Origin: Candidatus Lachnocurva vaginae
GTDB taxonomy: Bacteria > Bacillota > Clostridia > Lachnospirales > Lachnospiraceae
Assembly (NCBI GenBank): GCA_011082265.1
Contig: CP049781.1
Span: forward strand, 496,001 to 560,000
DNA: 64,000 nucleotides
Reading direction: 5' to 3'
Position numbers and translations under genes: made by a program. Within the stretch, counting starts at the first letter, position 1. Each line of letters opens with the position of its first letter. The notes under the pieces were generated by a model. It ran no database searches and was not told the DNA's origin. It was given only the letters and a program-made list of their open reading frames with translations. Below are positions 28,076-37,155 of this stretch, one piece after another.

Positions 28076-28294
28076 AAGGGAATACAAGAAGCAGCAATAG
28101 AAAAAGCATTTGTTGAAAGCTATAGGCAATTATGCCATGCAGATTCAACAGTAATAGATGACTTTTTAAAAATTGTTGAAGAAGAAATAAATGATGAATC
28201 CTTAGTCAAAGATTTGAAAAAGATAGAAAATCAATTAAATAGAATCATTAGTCAAGAAAGAAAGCTTAACATTTTATTTCAAAACAGGAGTTAA
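28076..28294 (+). pseudogene. Large serine recombinase, fragment of the C-terminal region
   Basis: A 72-codon open stretch, KGIQEAAIEKAFVESYRQLC through ERKLNILFQNRS, resembles the segment just after the zinc ribbon of TnpX-type recombinases, including the following coiled coil. Neither the catalytic N-terminus nor the true end is present. It may be the remains of the recombinase that once accompanied the TnpW-like gene, with the TetR cassette between them. Confidence 0.65.
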
Positions 28295-28714
28295 AGATAG
28301 TCAAGATTCTAATAATTTCAAAGATAAAAGAAAAAATGCCAAAGACAATTACAGTGATAAATTGTGGTCTTACAAGAATGACGAGGATAAAAAATTATGT
28401 TTCCAAGCAAAAGACAACGCATGTTGAGAGTGTTGTATTGATGTCAAAGGCTTAATAGCCGGGTGCAAGTTTGCCCTTGTGTAGCAAGGCTTAGCGAGGG
28501 CTATCGTTAAAAGGTTTAATGCGAAGCGGCTGTAAGCCAAACCGTTCGATGACGGAAAAATTCAGCTCCGGCTTTCCCATGCTTCGGATCGCCCGGCGAT
28601 GAACAGGCAGCTGTTCCGATTATGGAGCCCTACACTGCCGCTTATCCTCAATAGTAAACAGAACGATGTATTGTTTATCGGGCCGGAAACACCTTAAAAT
28701 ACATCAGCCGTAAA
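28295..28714. other. Decayed mobile DNA with no intact gene
   Basis: No supported open frame. GC content rises from about 28440. It includes one copy (28500-28519) of a 20-base sequence that recurs in inverted orientation at 31499-31518. Probably scraps of the recombinase and IS256-type elements on either side. Confidence 0.5.
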
Positions 28715-28825
28715 ATAATTTACACCACCAATGCCATAGAAAGCCTAAATGCGGGGTGCAGACGCCTTAATAAAGGAAGGACGATATTCCAAGCTTGCAG
28801 CACTTTTTTTCCTATGGTACAATGA
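28715..28825 (+). pseudogene. IS256-family transposase remnant
   Basis: Encodes IIYTTNAIESLNAGCRRLNK, the strongly conserved C-terminal block of IS256-type (mutator) transposases, then stops. Surrounding sequence (about 28440-28900) is richer in G+C than its neighbours and has several stops, so the rest of the transposase is gone or badly decayed. Confidence 0.65.
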
Positions 28826-28997
28826 ATTTGCTTGGGGGATGACCACAAGCGTCAAATGGCAAGCTGTGCCGGTAAGGTACAAGTTGGACAAATAGCTGTT
28901 TACAGAGATTTTTCTACGCACTCAATGTTGTCGATTTTGTAAACGGAGTAGGTGATCCAAACAGTGCAAACGGCGCTGCTTCAATGGGAGGCTGATT

Positions 28998-29945
28998 ATG
29001 AAAAAGCAAAGCAAAAACAAACGAAACATGCTGCTAGTTGTGTGCGTTATAGTTTTTGCGATGCTTTTTGTTGTATTCGGGCTCTTAAGGAACAGAATTT
29101 TTCAGTCAAGTATTGTAAGAAACGTTAGCGACAAAATCGATTTTATCGTCAATACTAAACAACTTAAAATCCCTGATGACGCCCTTGCTTTTTCGGTGTA
29201 TGACATGGATGCGAACAGTTACTTATTTTATGAAGGAGCGGGTCAGGAGCCAACCGTTGCAAGCCTGTCAAAACTTTTTGCTATAGATTATGCACTTAGT
29301 AAGGTTAAGCCTGATGACGTTTTTGAAGCAAACGAAGAAACGCTTAAACTTGTTCCTGCCGGCTCATCGGTAGCTAATTTGACACGTGGCACGTATACTG
29401 CAAAGCAAATTATGCAGGCGATGCTTGTTCCATCCGGAAATGATGCGGCGTATGTTATGGCATATAATATCGGCAAAATGGATTTAGGTGCAGGTCATAG
29501 CGCAAAAGAATATATCAATCATTTTGTAAAATCACTGAGAACCTATTTAGCACGTGAGGGCTATGGCAAAACAGATCTCTTTGACCCAAGTGGATTTTCT
29601 ATGCAGGCCACTACCAATTTGGATGACGTCAATAGGGTGACGCTTAAACTGCTCGATTACGATTTTGTCAAAGAGTGCATGGGAGAGAGCTCATTTACCA
29701 TTACAACAAAACAAGGTAATTTTACGTGGAAAAATACCAATGAATTTTTAGATAAAGACTCGCTGTTTTATAACAAGCACATCAAAGGTGTAAAAACGGG
29801 AACTATGGCTTCTTCTTATAATATCATTGCCCTGTACGAGAACAATGGCAAAAGATATTTAATTACCTGTTTAGCTGCACATTCCAATAAAGACAGATAT
29901 CGAGCCGTTCGGAACGCCATAAATAAGGTTATAGAAAAGCGTTAA
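28998..29945 (+). CDS. Serine-type D-Ala-D-Ala carboxypeptidase family protein (peptidase S11)
   Basis: 315 residues with an N-terminal membrane helix (about 9-29) that serves as signal or anchor. The three penicillin-binding active-site motifs are in order: SLSK (Ser89-Lys92), SGN (Ser146), and KTG (Lys266). It should trim or bind peptidoglycan stem peptides outside the cell. GGGAGG precedes the ATG. The segment just upstream reads VVDFVNGVGDPNSANGAAS and ends in a stop, perhaps the tail of a lost partner gene. Base composition is less AT-rich than in surrounding genes, suggesting separate origin. Confidence 0.88.
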   Translation: MKKQSKNKRNMLLVVCVIVFAMLFVVFGLLRNRIFQSSIVRNVSDKIDFIVNTKQLKIPDDALAFSVYDMDANSYLFYEGAGQEPTVASLSKLFAIDYALSKVKPDDVFEANEETLKLVPAGSSVANLTRGTYTAKQIMQAMLVPSGNDAAYVMAYNIGKMDLGAGHSAKEYINHFVKSLRTYLAREGYGKTDLFDPSGFSMQATTNLDDVNRVTLKLLDYDFVKECMGESSFTITTKQGNFTWKNTNEFLDKDSLFYNKHIKGVKTGTMASSYNIIALYENNGKRYLITCLAAHSNKDRYRAVRNAINKVIEKR

Positions 29946-29947
29946 CC

Positions 29948-30280
29948 CTATAGCTTGGGGCACAAAGGCAACATATTATCAATCAAATCTTCATCATTGT
30001 AAGAAAGCGTGATGCCATTTAGAGCTAGAAAGATTAGCATGGCGTGGGTGCCAATGTGCTTATTGCCATCAATAAAAGAGTAGTTTTTGATCAATCCAAA
30101 GGCCAGCCGTGTGGCTTTATCCAGTAGTGAAGGAAAAAGTTCACTTTTATCAAAAGTCTGTAGTGGAGTTTTTAGCACAGAGTCTAGCATTCTCTCATCA
30201 CGAATACCTAACGAGCCACCACTTGTTTCAATCAGAGCTTGATGAAGTCTAACTACTTGATCTTGGGTTAGATACTTCAT
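29948..30280 (-). CDS. doc: Doc (Fic-fold) toxin, probably inactive and truncated
   Basis: Doc toxins phosphorylate EF-Tu with a Fic-type active site H-x-F-x-[DN]-[AG]-N-K-R. Here the motif reads YSFIDGNKH: the catalytic His is Tyr67 and the last Arg is His75, each one base change away from the canonical codon. The protein also ends early (110 residues, LIDNMLPLCPKL), lacking about 15 C-terminal residues usual in the family. The N-terminal antitoxin-contact part is intact. Its start overlaps the antitoxin stop by four bases. Confidence 0.85.
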   Translation of the reverse strand: MKYLTQDQVVRLHQALIETSGGSLGIRDERMLDSVLKTPLQTFDKSELFPSLLDKATRLAFGLIKNYSFIDGNKHIGTHAMLIFLALNGITLSYNDEDLIDNMLPLCPKL

Positions 30281-30519
30281 TTAGCTAATTCCTCATAGAC
30301 TTTTGTATTCTTTTTGATGAACATATCCGATAAAGCCATGACCTCATCATCAGCTGGAGCAGAAATCTCATCGACTTTAGGGAACTCTAAAATCACATAG
30401 CGCGGAGAGTTGTTTTTTAGTATTACAGCTGAGCCGTATTTATCGACAAGACGAGCAACCTTTGAGAAGTTTTGATTGGCTTCAGAAATTGAAATCAGCG
30501 TATCTGTATTTACATTCAT
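30277..30519 (-). CDS. phd: Phd/YefM-family antitoxin
   Basis: 80 residues. DTLISISEANQNFSKVARLV is the DNA-binding Phd fold and SAVILKNNSPRYVILEF completes it; the flexible tail (MALSDMFIKKNTKVYEELAK) would bind Doc. AAAAGGAGG upstream gives strong translation. First gene of the phd-doc pair and probably its autorepressor. Confidence 0.88.
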   Translation of the reverse strand: MNVNTDTLISISEANQNFSKVARLVDKYGSAVILKNNSPRYVILEFPKVDEISAPADDEVMALSDMFIKKNTKVYEELAK

Positions 30520-30717
30520 AACGATAGCCTCCTTTTAAGGAGATTATACCCTATATTTTAGGATGAATCAATCCTAAGTATTTCAAATCTAGTCATAACT
30601 ATTAACTCAGAAAAGATATGAAAGGTGTCAATCGGAACTCATGGTTTTACGATTGAAGCTGTATAAATACAACAGTTTTAGGTTTGAGCATTAGACGGCA
30701 ATGCTAGCAAAAAACAC

Positions 30718-30748
30718 TTGACTATGACGTTGCGTAATACTTTATTCT
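30718..30748 (+). promoter_or_regulatory. MerR-type promoter of the tipA-like gene
   Basis: TTGACT (30718-30723), a 19-base spacer and TATTCT (30743-30748). The over-long spacer, with an ACGTTGCGT element at its centre, is characteristic of promoters activated by MerR-family regulators, and the adjoining gene encodes one. Confidence 0.6.
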
Positions 30749-30772
30749 AGTGATAAGGAAGGAGGTGAGATA

Positions 30773-31347
30773 GTGAAAACAGTGAATGAAGTCAGCAAGA
30801 TAGCAGGAATTAGTATTCGTACTCTTCAGTATTACGACAAAATCGGTTTGTTAAAACCGTCCGCTTATTCGGAGTCAGGATATAGGTTGTATGGTGATGA
30901 GGATTTAAAGGTACTACAATCCATTTTACTGTTTAAAGCTTTGGAATTTCCGCTCAAAGAAATTAAAGAAATAATAACCAGTGAGCATTTCGACAAAGAT
31001 TTAGTACTGGAACAACAAATCAAATTATTAATCCTGAAAAAAGAGCATTTGGAAAATTTAATTCTTTTTGCAAAGGGATTAAAAGCATTAGGAGGTAACT
31101 ATATGAACTTTACAGCATTTGACACAAGCTAAAATCACAACACAGCGATTCAGTTGAAGTTCAGGCTTTGGTAAAGAAACTGCAGGAATTTATTACAGCT
31201 AATTTCTATAAGTGCTCGAATGAGATTTTATCCGGACTTGGCAAGATGTATGCTTCTGGTGGTGATTTTACGAAAAATATAGATGCGTTTGCAGGCGAAG
31301 GGACATCAGTATTTGTCAACAAGGCAATCGAATATTATTGCAAGTAA
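30773..31347 (+). pseudogene. TipA-like MerR-family regulator, internally deleted
   Basis: The MerR DNA-binding half is intact: VNEVSKIAGISIRTLQYYDK, then YRLYGDEDLKVLQSI. The frame closes at 31132 after MNFTAFDTS. The missing ligand (TipAS/antibiotic-binding) domain reappears in another frame as VEVQALVKKLQEFITANFYK and on to VNKAIEYYCK, ending at 31347. Roughly 80 codons between are deleted. GTG start with GGAAGGAGG upstream. The truncated 119-residue protein could still bind DNA. Confidence 0.8.
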
Positions 31348-31807
31348 GTTTTATAATCGAATTATTGATTAAAAACACCTAATTAACTAATGTAGTGCTC
31401 CCAAAAGTTGGACCAAAAATCTAAATTTTGGAGATCATTACAAAAAGGTGCTTTAATTTTCTACCAGAATAAAAAATTGTTTTGTAGAAAATAGATTCTT
31501 AAACCTTTTAACGATAGCTTTTCCTATCGTTAAAAAGTGCACCCAATATCCATAGTGTGCACTCAAAAAAGTGTAAATAGACTACCTGTTCACTCAATCA
31601 ACGTGGAAGTTATAGAGTTGATACAAAAGATGTAAATTTAGAAATCCTGCATTTTAAGCAGTTTTATAAGCATTTTTAGAATTGAAAATCAGGCTGCGAA
31701 ATATGCCCGGAAAAGTGTATAAAACCTTGGTGTTTTTATAGTCGGATAGACAGGAATATTGAGAATAGGTTGGGCATACGAAAATAATGAATGGTAGGTG
31801 ATTCTAG
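31348..31807. other. Intergenic mobile-element debris
   Basis: TGTAGTGCTCCCAAAAGTTG at 31391 resembles an IS3-family insertion sequence end, without a transposase. At 31499-31544 a palindromic site combines the reversed copy of the 28500 sequence with CTATCGTTAAAAAGTGCACC. No intact gene. AGGTGA near 31796 is the ribosome site for the next gene. Confidence 0.5.
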
Positions 31808-32311
31808 TTGGCATACGGAAAATCAATAGAGTTGTTTCTTGTAAATGGAACGGCTGACAGTTTGATTATTGCAGAGTTATCAAATTGGAATGGAAAAGCA
31901 ATTAAGATTCCTCGTATTGAGGTTTCTTCTTGTAATCGTGAGGATATTACACAGGCAGGAGTATATTTCTTGTTTTGTAAGGAAGACGATGGTTCTGATT
32001 CTGTATATATTGGAGAAGCGGAAAATGTTAAAGAAAGACTTGTACAGCATTTAAGAGATTATCAATCTGAAAAAGAAACATACTACTGGAGTAGTGCAGT
32101 TGTCTTTATTGGCAGAGATCTCAATAAGGCATTGATTAGATATTTGGAAAATCGTTTTGTGGAGATTGCGAGAGCAAGTAAACGATATCTTGTACTTACC
32201 AAGAATACCTACCGAAATACAGTTATGAAAGAATCGCAGGTAGCTGTAATGGAGGAGTTTGTAGACAATGTAAAGACACTTATCAATGCTTTATTTAAAA
32301 ACATCAGTTAA
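31808..32311 (+). CDS. GIY-YIG nuclease-domain protein, possibly truncated
   Basis: 167 residues beginning at a TTG. The GIY-YIG core reads GVYFLFCKE ... DSVYIGEAENVKERLVQHL, with the catalytic Arg in ERL and a downstream Glu in LIRYLENRFVEIA. Relatives known to me are about 300 residues with a DUF4357 C-terminal domain; here the protein stops soon after the nuclease core (VKTLINALFKNIS), so it is probably shortened. A role in DNA processing is likely, specifics unknown. Confidence 0.75.
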   Translation: MAYGKSIELFLVNGTADSLIIAELSNWNGKAIKIPRIEVSSCNREDITQAGVYFLFCKEDDGSDSVYIGEAENVKERLVQHLRDYQSEKETYYWSSAVVFIGRDLNKALIRYLENRFVEIARASKRYLVLTKNTYRNTVMKESQVAVMEEFVDNVKTLINALFKNIS

Positions 32312-32489
32312 GAACGGAATAATCAGTATTCATTCTTTGAATCCGGATGCGATATACTATAAATGTGAAGTGTATGGAAATTTTTATGTCATTGACATTT
32401 AAACGGCAAATGTTAATCAGCGTTGCTTGTGGAAACGGTATGTTTTTCCTACAATGAGGACAACAACTGATAAAAGGAGGTTATCATCG

Positions 32490-33005
32490 ATGCTTAATGA
32501 GAACATTCAGTCCATAAGAAAATCGAAAGGACTATCACAAGAGGAGCTTGCTATTAAGCTGAATGTAGTGAGACAGACTGTGTCCAAATGGGAACGCGGC
32601 TTATCGGTTCCGGATTCCGAAATGCTGATCAACATTTCAGGGATTCTCGAAACACCGGTTAGCGTTTTGCTTGGTGAAACGAATACAGAGAACGCGGTAC
32701 CCGTTGATGATTTGAAAGTGATTTCTGAAAAACTGGAGGCCATCAATCTGCAGTTGGCACGAAGTAAAGCTGCTAAACGAAAAGTTTTACACCGGTTGTT
32801 TATCACATTGTGTGCTCTAATTGTGATAATTGCTACAGTTCTGATTTCACAAAACAGTCCCTATTTGAGTTGGAATTTCAATGATCCGGAAACTGCAATA
32901 GTAGGAACATTCTTTCATGCGTTTGAATGGCTCTTTTTCAGATTGGCACCTGTTGCTTTAATGGGAGCTATTGTTGGGATAGTGTTAACGAGACAAAGGA
33001 ATTAA
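32490..33005 (+). CDS. XRE-family HTH regulator with C-terminal membrane helices
   Basis: Helix-turn-helix in residues about 4-60 (IRKSKGLSQEELAIKLNVVR, then QTVSKWERGLSVPD). A linker is followed by two hydrophobic segments (about 100-120 and 145-165), so the regulator appears membrane-tethered. Start at ATG 32490 chosen for AAAAGGAGG upstream; an in-frame ATG at 32427 lacks one. 171 residues. Target genes unknown. Confidence 0.85.
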   Translation: MLNENIQSIRKSKGLSQEELAIKLNVVRQTVSKWERGLSVPDSEMLINISGILETPVSVLLGETNTENAVPVDDLKVISEKLEAINLQLARSKAAKRKVLHRLFITLCALIVIIATVLISQNSPYLSWNFNDPETAIVGTFFHAFEWLFFRLAPVALMGAIVGIVLTRQRN

Positions 33006-33627
33006 GACAGACCAAAGCGCATCCCTACAGGCAAGTGTGTCGGCGGCTATGGTTTGGTTAACGGTTTGTTATGAAACTTTAGACAGCCGATGCACTGATT
33101 TGACGGAGACAAATCATAACTGATATTAATTCGCAAACGGGTAATTTATTATATGTGGAAATAAAGTAAGCGTACGGACGTTGGATTTAAATATGGATTT
33201 TTCAGAAAAGCTTGATTACATAGCAGAGTAGCATTTTGGAGGTCGAATATGAAAATTGAAGTTTCCGATTAATTGTATGATAAATTCCGGGTTGTCATAA
33301 ACTTGGACTCTCGTGCTCCCGGATGACAAGAGTTTCATCTGCTTAGTAAATAAAATTTAGAAAACAAAGACTATTTCAAGAATATCGTTAAAAGATATTG
33401 ATGGCTTGGAGTAAGTCTTTGTTTTTTAATATGAAATTATATTAAACAGAAACATATCCAAAGACAAAGGTTGACACCGGTAAAGGATACCAAGAAAAAT
33501 ATAATTACTGCACCATGGTTTTAAAAAACAAAAATTGTATTTCATAATTGTTTCATAAAAGGTGTGTAGAATATTATTTAAAGTAGCTTTAATTGCTGTT
33601 GTGTAAAAAATAAAGGAGGAAAAATTT
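33006..33627. other. Non-coding stretch upstream of the vex/vnc locus
   Basis: No open frame I can support. It holds a long hairpin at 33361-33427 and, near 33540-33600, the presumed promoter of the vex locus. The part before 33300 looks like decayed coding debris. Confidence 0.5.
33361..33427 (+). terminator. Long hairpin terminator
   Basis: Arms AAAACAAAGACT and AGTCTTTGTTTT enclose a smaller hairpin (AATATC / GATATT) and are followed by further Ts. It would isolate the vex locus from upstream transcription. Confidence 0.65.
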
Positions 33628-33690
33628 ATGAAGAAAAATAGCACCAAGAGACGCACGTCGATTACTTATATTATGTTTGAACTTGAGTAA
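33628..33690 (+). CDS. 20-residue basic peptide upstream of vex1
   Basis: MKKNSTKRRTSITYIMFELE, preceded by AAAGGAGG eight bases before the ATG. Too short for routine gene finding. In Streptococcus pneumoniae the vex123-vncRS locus includes the small peptide Pep27, proposed as its signal. The sequence here is unlike Pep27 and lies upstream of vex1, so a signal or leader-peptide role is an inference from position only. Confidence 0.45.
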   Translation: MKKNSTKRRTSITYIMFELE

Positions 33691-33783
33691 AGTCGGTTGT
33701 ATCAGATGCAGACAAAGTAAAAATCTTTGTTCGGTGGATACAATTAGTTATGGTTAAAAAAACAGAAAGGAGTAATCAGAAAA

Positions 33784-35061
33784 GTGATAAAAAATGCTAT
33801 AGCTTATATTACAAGAAAGAAAAATAGAACCTTAATAATTTTTATCATATTGACCATAGTTCTTTCTTGCTTGTATTCTTGCTTAACAATAATGAAATCA
33901 AGCAATAAAATAGAAAAGACTTTATATAAAAATTCTAATTCTTCAATATCAATAACAAAAAAAGACGGTAAATATTTTAATGTCAATCAATTTAAAGATA
34001 TTGAAAAAATAAAAGAAATTGAAGAAAAAATAATTCAATTTGATGGATTGGCAAAACTAAAAGATGCGAAAGTAGTTAGCGGAGAACAAAAAATAAACAG
34101 GGAAGATATATCTGATGAATTTAAGAATGTTGTTTCACTCGAAGCTACAAATAATACTAAAAAAAACATTTTATTTAGCAGTGGAGTATTTACCGTTAAA
34201 GAAGGCAAGAGTATAGGAGAAAATGATAAGAATTCAATTCTTGTACATGAAGAATTTGCCAAACAAAACAATCTAAAATTAGGTGATGAGGTTAATCTTG
34301 AATTATTGGATACGGAGAACAACGGACAATTTAGAAATCATAAATTTAAGATTATAGGAATTTTTTCCGGCAAAAAGCAAGAAAAATACACGGGATTATC
34401 TTCTGACTTCAGTGAAAATATGGTATTCGTGGATTATTCAACTAGTCAAGAGATATTAAATAAGACAGAAAACAATCAAATTGCAAATAAAATCTTGATA
34501 TATTCTAATAGTGCAGAATCTACAGATTCAGCCCTGAACAAATTGAAAGAGCTTAAAATTGATGAATCAAATTATTCTATTGAGAAAGATAATAATGCTT
34601 TTGAAGAGTCTTTAGAGTCAGTGAGCGGAATAAAACATATTATAAAAATAATGACTTATGCCATTATGTTAGGAGGAGTTGTAGTTCTTTCATTGATTTT
34701 AATTCTATGGTTAAGGGAAAGAATCTACGAAATAGGTATATTATTATCAATCGGCACATCTAAGATAAAGATAATAATGCAATTTATATTAGAGCTGGTA
34801 TTCATATCTGTCCTCGGCGTAATAACTTCCTTATTTTTAGGGAATGTATTATTAAAAATAATTGCTGATGGATTCATTAAATCAGACGAATCAATGGTTT
34901 TCGGTGGAAGCTTAATAAATAATATCGATATTATGTTAAATATAAAAACATTTGGAGAAAGTTATTTAATATTAGTAAGTATTATTATATTATCAGTGGT
35001 ATTTGCTTCTTCATTAATACTAATTAAGAAGCCAAAAGAAATATTATCAAAAATAACTTAG
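33784..35061 (+). CDS. vex1: FtsX/MacB-type ABC permease, Vex1-like
   Basis: 425 residues: an N-terminal membrane helix, a large extracytoplasmic region (about 40-280), then three C-terminal helices of the FtsX domain (from about 285). GTG start with AGAAAGGAG upstream. With the ATPase and second permease that follow, and the VncRS pair behind them, this is a Vex123-VncRS locus. Such transporters export or sense peptides rather than importing nutrients. Confidence 0.8.
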   Translation: MIKNAIAYITRKKNRTLIIFIILTIVLSCLYSCLTIMKSSNKIEKTLYKNSNSSISITKKDGKYFNVNQFKDIEKIKEIEEKIIQFDGLAKLKDAKVVSGEQKINREDISDEFKNVVSLEATNNTKKNILFSSGVFTVKEGKSIGENDKNSILVHEEFAKQNNLKLGDEVNLELLDTENNGQFRNHKFKIIGIFSGKKQEKYTGLSSDFSENMVFVDYSTSQEILNKTENNQIANKILIYSNSAESTDSALNKLKELKIDESNYSIEKDNNAFEESLESVSGIKHIIKIMTYAIMLGGVVVLSLILILWLRERIYEIGILLSIGTSKIKIIMQFILELVFISVLGVITSLFLGNVLLKIIADGFIKSDESMVFGGSLINNIDIMLNIKTFGESYLILVSIIILSVVFASSLILIKKPKEILSKIT

Positions 35062-35070
35062 GAGAAAATA

Positions 35071-35727
35071 ATGGATATATTAGAAATAAAAAATGTAGCA
35101 TATAGTTATTCAAACTCTAAAGAAAAAGTACTGTCAGGAATTAATCAAAAATTTGAATTAGGCAAGTTTTATGCAATAGTAGGAAAATCCGGAACAGGAA
35201 AATCCACACTACTTTCATTGCTTGCAGGTCTTGATAAGCCTAAATCGGGAAAAATATTATTTAAGAATGAAGATATAGAAAAAAAGGGATATAGTAATCA
35301 CAGAAAAAATAACATATCTTTGGTATTTCAAAACTATAATTTAATTGACTACTTGTCACCACTTGAAAATATTAGATTGGTTAATAAGTCAGCTGATGAA
35401 AGTATACTATGTGAACTGGGATTAGATCAGAAACAAATAAAAAGAAATGTTATGAAATTATCAGGTGGACAGCAACAAAGGGTAGCTATTGCCAGAGCAT
35501 TGGTATCGGAGGCTCCGATAATACTGGCTGATGAACCTACAGGGAACTTAGACAGTGTTACTGCCGGAGAAATAATTGATATATTAAAGAAATTAGCTAA
35601 AAATAGAAATAAATGCGTAATAGTTGTAACACACAGTAAGAAAGTGGCGGATTCTGCGGATATAATTTTAGAATTAAGCGGTAAAAAATTGAAAAAAGTG
35701 AATAAAATGAATTTGGAGGTTGAATAA
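35071..35727 (+). CDS. vex2: ABC transporter ATPase, Vex2-like
   Basis: 218-residue ATPase of the MacB/LolD type: Walker A GKSGTGKST, signature LSGGQQQRVAIARA, Walker B IILADEPTGNLD, switch His in VVTHSKKVA. It energises the two FtsX-type permeases on either side. Starts 9 bases after vex1; its stop overlaps the vex3 start by one base. Confidence 0.88.
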   Translation: MDILEIKNVAYSYSNSKEKVLSGINQKFELGKFYAIVGKSGTGKSTLLSLLAGLDKPKSGKILFKNEDIEKKGYSNHRKNNISLVFQNYNLIDYLSPLENIRLVNKSADESILCELGLDQKQIKRNVMKLSGGQQQRVAIARALVSEAPIILADEPTGNLDSVTAGEIIDILKKLAKNRNKCVIVVTHSKKVADSADIILELSGKKLKKVNKMNLEVE

Positions 35728-37103
35728 TGATAAAAAATGCATTTGCTTATGTAACCAGAAAAAGCTTGAAATCATTGATTCTTATATTGGTTATTTTATC
35801 AATGTCAACTTTGAGTCTTATTAGCTTATCTATTAAAGATGCTACAGACAGAGCCTCAAAAGAAACATTTGCCAACATAACAAACAGTTTTTCTATGGAA
35901 ATCAATAGACAAGTAAATCCGGGAACACCTAGGGGCGGAGGAAATGTAAAGGGTGAAGACATTAAAAAGATATCTCAAACAGACAGTATAGACTCCTATG
36001 TAAAAAGAATAAACAGCGTTGCGGATCTAGTTGATTATGATATTATTGAAAATAAAGAGACACTTGCAAATCAATCACCGGAGAGAGCTAAGAATTTTAA
36101 AAGAACGGTTATGTTGACAGGTGTTAACGACTCATCAAAAGAAACAAAATTTGTATCAGAAGCATATAAATTAGTTGAAGGAAATCATTTAAAAAACGAT
36201 GATAAAAATAAAGTTTTGTTGCATAAGGATTTAGCGGCAAAAAACAATCTGAAAGTCGGAGATAAAATTAAATTGAAATCCAATTTATTTGATGCCGATA
36301 ATGAAAAGGGAGCAGATGAAACCGTAGAAGTAGAAATTAAAGGTTTGTTTGATGGACATAACAGCGGCGGAGTGAGTGCCGCACAAGAGCTTTATGAAAA
36401 CACATTGATTACCGATGTTCACACGGCTGCTAAAGTTTATGGAAATACAGAAAATACAGCTGTATATCAAGATGCAACATTCTTCGTAAAAGGTGATAAA
36501 AGTCTTGATAGCGTAATAAGGGATCTTGGAAAATTAGATATAAATTGGAGAGAATATAATTTGATTAAGAGCACATCAAATTATCCGGCGTTACAACAAT
36601 CCATATCGGGTATCTATTCAATATCAAACAAATTGTTTGCCGGCTCATTAATATTTGCAGGCGTTGTAGTTTCATTGTTACTGTTCTTATGGATGAATGC
36701 CAGAAAGAAAGAAATAGCGGTATTGCTGTCATTGGGCAAATCAAAATTAGAAATTTTCGGACAGTTTATAATTGAGATGGTATTCATATCTGTTCCCGCA
36801 CTTTTCGGTTCTTATTTCTTAGCTCAATATACATCTGATAAGCTTGGGAACAATATATTGAATAAGGTTACCGGTGATATAGCTAAACAAATAGCAAGAC
36901 AATCTGCGTCTAGTCAATTAGGCGGTGGGGCAGAAGCTGAAGGCTTTAACAAGACTTTATCAAGTTTAGATATAAATGTGTTACCTAAATTTATAATTTA
37001 TGTAGTTATATTTGTGAGTTTGGTACTTCTTGTATCATTGATTATTTCTTCATTTAATATATTAAGAAAGAATCCCAAAGAACTATTAATTGACAATAAT
37101 TAA
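35727..37103 (+). CDS. vex3: FtsX/MacB-type ABC permease, Vex3-like
   Basis: 458 residues with the same topology as Vex1: one N-terminal helix, a long extracytoplasmic part (about 45-300) and three C-terminal helices. NPKELL near the end is common to this family. Translationally coupled to the ATPase. Confidence 0.82.
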   Translation: MIKNAFAYVTRKSLKSLILILVILSMSTLSLISLSIKDATDRASKETFANITNSFSMEINRQVNPGTPRGGGNVKGEDIKKISQTDSIDSYVKRINSVADLVDYDIIENKETLANQSPERAKNFKRTVMLTGVNDSSKETKFVSEAYKLVEGNHLKNDDKNKVLLHKDLAAKNNLKVGDKIKLKSNLFDADNEKGADETVEVEIKGLFDGHNSGGVSAAQELYENTLITDVHTAAKVYGNTENTAVYQDATFFVKGDKSLDSVIRDLGKLDINWREYNLIKSTSNYPALQQSISGIYSISNKLFAGSLIFAGVVVSLLLFLWMNARKKEIAVLLSLGKSKLEIFGQFIIEMVFISVPALFGSYFLAQYTSDKLGNNILNKVTGDIAKQIARQSASSQLGGGAEAEGFNKTLSSLDINVLPKFIIYVVIFVSLVLLVSLIISSFNILRKNPKELLIDNN

Positions 37104-37115
37104 AATTAAATAAGA

Positions 37116-37132
37116 TACTGTATAATACAGTA
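37116..37132. promoter_or_regulatory. Palindrome with -10-like box upstream of vncR
   Basis: TACTGTA-TAA-TACAGTA, with TATAAT at its centre (37121-37126), 24 bases before the vncR ATG. A TTGACA lies at 37090 but is too far away (25-base spacer) for a standard promoter, so an activator or repressor may act here. May be the binding site of VncR itself. Confidence 0.5.
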
Positions 37133-37155
37133 TATATACTTGAAATGAGGCATCT

